The position numbers were made by a program, and so were the translations under genes. Below, piece after piece: positions 7,090 through 10,265 of a DNA stretch of 10,265 nt. The stretch comes from an uncultured Clostridia bacterium (GTDB lineage Bacteria; Bacillota; Clostridia; Christensenellales; UBA1242), in contig CALWKL010000062.1 of the NCBI GenBank assembly GCA_944381255.1, positions 1 to 10,265 on the forward strand, written 5' to 3'. Position 1 is the stretch's first letter; every line of letters begins with the position of its first letter. A model generated the notes under the pieces. That model ran no database searches and had not been told where the DNA came from. It saw only the letters and a list, made by a program, of their open reading frames with translations.

Positions 7090-8389
7090 CTACATCGTCC
7101 CCCCTTTTAAGATTATAGTCCTTCGCTCTGTTGGAGTTCAGTGGATAATATGTCATCATTAGCCATCTCGTTACGAGAAGTGATGTAAACATGCTGAGTA
7201 CTACACCAATTAATAAAGTAATAGCGAAACCTCTAATAGTACCAGTACCCAATAGCATCAGTATAAGAGATACCACAATGGTAGTAATGTTTGAGTCTAG
7301 AATTGCGGTCATTGACTTTTTGAATCCACCACGGATAGACTGTGCAATGCGTTTACCTGACCTATACTCTTCCTTGATACGCTCGAAGATAATAATATTA
7401 CCATCGATAGCCATACCTATAGATAGAATAATACCAGCGATACCAGCGAGAGTTAATTGAACAAATGGTAATGCTTGCAAGAAGAATAGCATCAAAATTA
7501 CATAGAAGCACAACGCAATACTAGCAATTACGCCCATCATTTTGTAGCGCCATATCATAAATGCAAAAATAAGAATTAACGCAACAATACCTGCAATAAG
7601 TCCGTACTTAATAGCGTCAACACCAAGTGTCGCACTTACTACAGTATTCTCAAGCAAAGACAATTCTAGCGAAAAAGTACCACTTAAGATTTGAGTAGCG
7701 AAATCTTCTGCCTGCTCATAAGTATCCATACTACCAGAGATAAAGGTCTTACCTCCAGCGATAGCAGCCTCTACCGTAGGTGCAGAAAACAATTCTCCAT
7801 TACGATAAATATAAATAGAACCACCAGCCTCATATTGTTGGCTAGTTAATTCATAAAATTTTGTAGCACCTTCGGGACTAAATTCGATAGTAACACCATA
7901 TTCAAAAGCTCCACTTGAGGTCTGCTGTTGAGAAGCATAAGCATTGACTATATCCTCACCAGTTAGTATCGCTTCATGTACTACTCCATCACTATCCTCT
8001 TCTGCTTTAAATTCCAGAGAAGCTGGCTGACCTATCAACTCAAAAACCGTCTCAGGGTCAGACACATCAGGCACTTCTACACGAATACGGTTACCTTGCT
8101 GAATAGTTATCAATGCCTCAGTATATTCCTCAGTAATCATCTGAGTAATGCGTGCTTGAGTCGCTGCCAATTTCTGGTCAAAGTCGCCTTCATCTCCCTC
8201 ACGCAAATTTGCCTCGTAAACTGCCAGTACTCCACCCTTTAGATCGAGGCCTAGCTTAATAGAATTGGCAAAACCATTGTAAGTATAATGCGTGAATGGC
8301 ACATCAAAGCTAGCGAAAGCCAATACGAAACCCAAAATCAATAATATGCCAATAAATATAAATCTCTTTATTGCCGTAGGCTTATTCAT
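7076..8389 (-). CDS. secD: Protein translocase subunit SecD
   Basis: The 437-residue membrane protein starts with a signal-anchor helix (about 8-27) and the SecD motif GLDLKGG (47-53). A large extracytoplasmic domain follows, then a C-terminal block of five membrane helices from about 259. That block contains GMAIDGNIIIFERIKEE (325-341); its Asp329 corresponds to the aspartate implicated in proton coupling in SecD. The length fits the shorter Firmicutes SecD, without the extended periplasmic domain of E. coli. The start ATG 8389 follows AAGGAG by eight bases. The gene is expressed from a perfect consensus promoter, is followed by overlapping secF, and both act together as one export motor. 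The tail DDVVELV is read in a region that also holds the secF ribosome binding site. Confidence 0.97.
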   Translation of the reverse strand: MNKPTAIKRFIFIGILLILGFVLAFASFDVPFTHYTYNGFANSIKLGLDLKGGVLAVYEANLREGDEGDFDQKLAATQARITQMITEEYTEALITIQQGNRIRVEVPDVSDPETVFELIGQPASLEFKAEEDSDGVVHEAILTGEDIVNAYASQQQTSSGAFEYGVTIEFSPEGATKFYELTSQQYEAGGSIYIYRNGELFSAPTVEAAIAGGKTFISGSMDTYEQAEDFATQILSGTFSLELSLLENTVVSATLGVDAIKYGLIAGIVALILIFAFMIWRYKMMGVIASIALCFYVILMLFFLQALPFVQLTLAGIAGIILSIGMAIDGNIIIFERIKEEYRSGKRIAQSIRGGFKKSMTAILDSNITTIVVSLILMLLGTGTIRGFAITLLIGVVLSMFTSLLVTRWLMMTYYPLNSNRAKDYNLKRGDDVVELV

Positions 8390-8416
8390 TCTTGAAACTC
8401 CTTGTAGATACTTGCT

Positions 8417-8445
8417 ATTATAATATAAATAGAAAATACTGTCAA
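8417..8445 (-). promoter_or_regulatory. secDF promoter
   Basis: On the minus strand a perfect TTGACA (8445-8440) and a perfect TATAAT (8422-8417) are separated by 17 bp, the textbook strong housekeeping sigma factor promoter. Transcription would start near 8410, giving a short leader of about 20 nt with AAGGAG before the secD start. Confidence 0.9.
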
Positions 8446-8494
8446 TTGATTTTTACTTTTTTATCAAATAAATTATAGACTATTTTGAAAATTT

Positions 8495-8500
8495 TATAAT
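8495..8500 (+). promoter_or_regulatory. Candidate -10 box for the TIGR04086-type gene
   Basis: A perfect TATAAT lies 58 bp before the start codon of the divergent membrane protein gene. No good -35 box stands 16-18 bp upstream (ATTATA at 8472-8477 is the nearest), so this promoter is only tentative in a very AT-rich region. Confidence 0.35.
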
Positions 8501-8557
8501 TTATAGAATAAGTAAAATCTTACAAACATATAAATAAAAAAACATTAGGAGGAAAAA

Positions 8558-8956
8558 ATGACAAAAACCAGTAAATTGTCTGTAGATACTAGCAATAGTG
8601 CTTTCTTAAGTCTACTCAAGGGGACTTTTTGGGCAATATCCACTTCGCTTGTATGTGTACTTATATTTGCCTTCGTTATTAAATTTACCACTATTAGTGA
8701 GACGTTTATTTCCCCTATAAATCAGGGTATAAAAGTGCTAAGCATATTGGTAGGAGCCTTTGTGATGAGCAAAAAATTAAAGAGCAACGGCTGGTTTTGG
8801 GGTTTAATATTAGGTATTACCTACACAATACTTGCCTTTTTGGTATTTTCTATACTAGATGGAGAATTTCACTTTACGCTGAGTTTGCTAAATGATATAG
8901 CCTTTGGTAGCGTATTGGGACTTATTTCAGGAATAATCGCCTTCTCCATAAAATAA
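8558..8956 (+). CDS. TIGR04086-type small membrane protein, function unknown
   Basis: The 132-residue protein has four likely membrane helices (about 19-42, 51-69, 78-98 and 108-130). A short basic turn KKLKSNGWFWG follows helix two and leads into helix three, the pattern of the TIGR04086 family of clostridial and bacillar membrane proteins. That family often lies near secD, secF and yajC, which agrees with the position here, divergent from secD. Its biochemical role is not known to me, and no catalytic motif is visible. The start ATG 8558 follows AGGAGG by five bases, a very strong ribosome binding site. Transcription should stop at the hairpin four bases beyond the stop codon, which may belong to the adjacent insertion sequence. 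Confidence 0.75.
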   Translation: MTKTSKLSVDTSNSAFLSLLKGTFWAISTSLVCVLIFAFVIKFTTISETFISPINQGIKVLSILVGAFVMSKKLKSNGWFWGLILGITYTILAFLVFSILDGEFHFTLSLLNDIAFGSVLGLISGIIAFSIK

Positions 8957-8984
8957 AAATCCACGGGTATACCCCGTGGTTTTT
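8956..8984. terminator. Hairpin at the transposon right end, also a terminator
   Basis: CCACGGG (8961-8967) pairs with CCCGTGG (8973-8979) around TATAC. After one T-T mismatch the flanking AAAA and TTTT extend the stem. On the plus strand it ends in TTTTTC and on the minus strand in ATTTTTATTTTA, so it can stop transcription from both the TIGR04086-type gene and tnpA. Its twin at 9602-9624 marks it as the right-end hairpin of the insertion sequence. Confidence 0.75.
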
Positions 8985-8990
8985 CAAATT

Positions 8991-9050
8991 AGGGTAAAAC
9001 CCTTTGCTCTAGCAGTGCGTAAACGCACATAGTCTACTTGCGTATCGCAA
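8991..9050. repeat. Row of short perfect palindromes downstream of tnpA
   Basis: Three clear mini-hairpins follow each other: AGGGT-AAA-ACCCT (8991-9003), GTGCG-TAAA-CGCAC (9015-9028) and TTGCG-TAT-CGCAA (9038-9050). A weaker TGCT-CT-AGCA (9005-9014) lies between the first two. They fill the gap between the tnpA stop and the right-end hairpin and have no coding potential. They may be part of the transposon end structure or a small structured RNA. Confidence 0.6.
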
Positions 9051-9055
9051 ATCGG

Positions 9056-9514
9056 TTATTTCCTTTTGAAAGGATCCACTAATTCTTGCATTGTCATCTG
9101 TTCTATTCGCTTATCTTCTTGTAATTGATTTGCGATATACTCCTTTATTTTCTTCGTATTCTTTCCTACTGTATCTACATAGTATCCTGTGCACCAAAAT
9201 TCTCTATGTCTATATTTTAACATTAAATTTGTAAACTTTTGATATATTAATACCGTACTCTTTCCCTTGAGGTACCCCATAAAACCGCTTACGCTTATTT
9301 TAGGGGGTATCTCAACCAACATATGTACATGATCTGGGCAGACTTCAGCCTCTAGTATATTAACCTTTTTATATTCGCACAAACTACGAAGAATTGCACC
9401 AATTTCTCTCCTTTTCTCTCCATAAAATACCTTTCTTCTATATTTAGGAGCAAACACTATATGATACTTGCAATTCCATGTAGTGTGTGCTAAACTATTA
9501 CTAACTTCTTTCAT
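9056..9514 (-). CDS. tnpA: IS200/IS605 family transposase TnpA (HUH, Y1)
   Basis: The 152-residue protein is a full-length Y1 transposase that cuts and rejoins single-stranded transposon ends. The HUH motif is DHVHM (His62 and His64), in the usual CPDHVHMLVEIPP context. The catalytic tyrosine is Tyr126 in IKEYIANQ, followed by Gln130. NCKYHIVFAPKYRRKVFYG at the N terminus is typical of the family. I choose ATG 9514, six bases after AAGGAG; the in-frame TTG at 9520 is too close to that site. No tnpB or IscB partner gene is present, so the element is the tnpA-only IS200 type. All catalytic residues are intact, so it may be active. Translation is probably low, because the ribosome binding site sits in a 15-bp hairpin. 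Confidence 0.95.
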   Translation of the reverse strand: MKEVSNSLAHTTWNCKYHIVFAPKYRRKVFYGEKRREIGAILRSLCEYKKVNILEAEVCPDHVHMLVEIPPKISVSGFMGYLKGKSTVLIYQKFTNLMLKYRHREFWCTGYYVDTVGKNTKKIKEYIANQLQEDKRIEQMTMQELVDPFKRK

Positions 9515-9519
9515 TTGCA

Positions 9520-9574
9520 ACTCCTTGTGTTATTGATTTTGTGTAGACTACGAAGATATAATAACACAAGGAGT
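9520..9574 (-). promoter_or_regulatory. Hairpin sequestering the tnpA ribosome binding site
   Basis: A perfect inverted repeat (9520-9534 with 9560-9574, 15 bp, 25-nt loop) lies just before tnpA. In the transcript its 3' arm contains the AAGGAG that serves ATG 9514, so the ribosome binding site is base-paired when folded. IS200 of Salmonella is known to repress its transposase with such a leader stem, so the same role is likely here. Confidence 0.8.
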
Positions 9575-9601
9575 GAAGGAAGCAAAGGTTAACCTTCAAT
9601 G

Positions 9602-9624
9602 AACCACGGGACTATCCCGTGGTT
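9602..9624. repeat. Hairpin at the transposon left end
   Basis: AACCACGGG (9602-9610) pairs with CCCGTGGTT (9616-9624) around ACTAT, a 9-bp perfect stem. It shares its 7-bp core with the right-end hairpin at 8961-8979. It lies upstream of tnpA and is the expected left-end recognition hairpin of an IS200 element. On the plus strand it is followed by TTTTCTT and could also act as a terminator. Confidence 0.7.
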
Positions 9625-9633
9625 TTCTTATAA

Positions 9634-9663
9634 CAAAAAAACCACACAAATTAAGGGGTGGCT
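9634..9663 (-). terminator. Terminator for the minus-strand gene remnant
   Basis: On the minus strand AGCCAC (9663-9658) pairs with GTGGTT (9645-9640), including one G-T wobble, around a 12-nt loop, and is followed by a run of T residues ending near 9635. It stands 5 bp after the TAA at 9670-9668, as expected for a rho-independent terminator of a leftward gene. Confidence 0.55.
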
Positions 9664-9667
9664 CTCT

Positions 9668-9847
9668 TTATATATTCATAGCTTTTTTTACTTCAGTTTG
9701 AACAGGAATAACTTGTAATGGAACTTCTTGCGTTGGAATATCTGGCTGTGATGTGGTATTGTTTGGGACTATCACTTTTTTATCTGACAGACCAAATAAT
9801 GATTTTATATTTTCTGAAGAGTTTATAAATGAAATGGAAATGCGCAT
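9668..9847 (-). pseudogene. Probable C-terminal remnant of an unknown minus-strand gene
   Basis: A 59-codon frame from ATG 9847 to TAA 9668 ends in a Pro/Gln/Thr/Val-rich tail (VIVPNNTTSQPDIPTQEV, then PLQVIPVQTEVKKAMNI). It is followed at once by a terminator, which suggests a real gene end. No good ribosome binding site precedes the ATG, and the frame closes at a TAA soon upstream, so the 5' part is probably lost. I do not recognise the family. It overlaps the plus-strand frame at 9753-9950, and only one of the two can be genuine across the shared part. Confidence 0.4.
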
Positions 9848-10183
9848 TCTTTTTCGTGGTATTTCAATTTTAATAACAATTTTGGCTAGTATTTTTAGTT
9901 ATGTAACCCCACGCAAAATGCTTGTTTATAAAATGGATAATTACATATAAATACACCAGAAAAATCACTTTCTATTAAACCTAGTGAGCTAATAAAGTAT
10001 GAAAAAATATATTCATATCCTAAAGAAAAAAATCCTTATAAAAAAAGTTTATTTTGCGATGTGGTTTTATATTTAGAAAATGAAAAGATTTTATTAAGAA
10101 AGGCAGATTGCGATTTTTTTCTAAAATCAATTATTAAAACAGTAAAAAATATAGAATTAAAAAACGAAAATATTAAAAATTAG
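9753..10183 (+). pseudogene. Frameshifted remnant of an unknown, probably membrane-anchored protein
   Basis: The first frame (9753-9950) holds a hydrophobic segment (GISILITILASIFSYV, about residues 36-51), then a basic stretch, and ends at TAA 9948-9950. A second frame, open from 9941 to a TAG at 10181-10183, has no start codon. It encodes a Lys/Tyr-rich soluble stretch (for example SLFCDVVLYLENEKILLRKA) that looks like real protein. A single-base deletion near 9946 would join the two. The N-terminal part of the first frame (from the GTG at 9753, with no clear ribosome binding site) overlaps the minus-strand remnant and may be spurious. I do not recognise a family. Confidence 0.4.
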
Positions 10184-10194
10184 TAGCATTTTTA

Positions 10195-10200
10195 TATAAT
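10195..10200 (+). promoter_or_regulatory. Candidate -10 box for the gene at the right edge
   Basis: A perfect TATAAT lies 36 bp before the ATG at 10237, in the gap after the remnant. The -35 region is poor (ATTAAA-like), and the area is very AT-rich, so this is tentative. Confidence 0.3.
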
Positions 10201-10236
10201 TATTTGTTAAAATAGTATTAAATAAAAGGAGAAACA

Positions 10237-10265
10237 ATGGAAGAAATTAAACCAATAATTATTGA
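10237..10265 (+). CDS. Start of an unidentified gene, cut by the window edge
   Basis: ATG 10237 follows a strong AAAGGAG (10225-10231) by five bases. Only nine complete codons are visible (MEEIKPIII), too few to name a family. The strong ribosome binding site and the gap after the preceding remnant support a genuine start. Confidence 0.6.

Larger units (their letters stand above)
8956..9630 (-). mobile_element. IS200-type insertion sequence (IS200/IS605 family, tnpA only)
   Basis: A single HUH transposase gene is flanked by matching hairpins CCACGGG-5 nt-CCCGTGG at 8961-8979 and 9604-9622. In the transposase reading direction both hairpins are preceded by GAAAA, which may be guide-type sequence as known for this family. 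The size of about 0.68 kb is normal for IS200. There are no inverted terminal repeats or target duplication, as expected for single-strand transposition. Exact ends cannot be fixed from sequence alone; the downstream end lies at or inside the last codons of the TIGR04086-type gene. Confidence 0.75.

Noticed and set aside
8991..9050. Palindrome cluster as a CRISPR array
   Set aside because: The units differ in sequence, there are no equal-length spacers, and no cas genes are nearby.
8950..9640. IS605-type element with tnpB or a reprogrammable nuclease
   Set aside because: The element has room only for tnpA; no tnpB or IscB frame or fragment is visible on either strand.

Overview
The window looks like chromosomal DNA from an AT-rich, low-GC Gram-positive bacterium, most likely an uncultured Clostridia-type member of Bacillota. 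The support is strong Shine-Dalgarno sites (AAGGAG/GGAGG), consensus TTGACA/TATAAT promoters, a TIGR04086-type membrane gene, and a secD-secF-recJ-hemZ gene order that resembles a clostridial housekeeping block. This placement is inference from gene content.

Layout. At the left end a guanylate-kinase-like gene runs rightward (160-861). It converges on a long leftward housekeeping block and shares a bidirectional terminator with its last gene. Read in its own direction, that block is secD-secF (8389 to 6055, consensus promoter, overlapping genes, then a terminator), recJ followed by a HemZ-like radical SAM gene (6004 to 2435), rpsO with its own consensus promoter and a hairpin leader (2316 to 2062), a terminator hairpin, and rlmN (2014 to 962). 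A small TIGR04086-type membrane protein gene (8558-8956) diverges from secD.

Right of it lies a compact IS200-type insertion sequence of about 0.68 kb. It carries one HUH transposase gene on the minus strand, matching hairpins at both ends, a 15-bp hairpin that buries the transposase ribosome binding site, and a row of short palindromes after the gene. The last 0.6 kb holds only gene remnants (a minus-strand C-terminal tail with a terminator, and a plus-strand gene with a probable frameshift) and the first codons of a new gene at the right edge.

Themes. SecD/SecF (protein export), S15 and RlmN (ribosome) and RecJ (DNA repair) are core functions. Three points stand out. recJ is cut by a single in-frame amber codon, with all catalytic motifs preserved on both sides. 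The HemZ-like protein keeps its CxxxCxxC iron-sulfur triad but lacks the GGTP-type SAM-binding motif and the N-terminal region of HemZ. secF begins at TTG because the ATG just upstream is followed immediately by TAG. I see no complete novel defence or biosynthetic system in this window.
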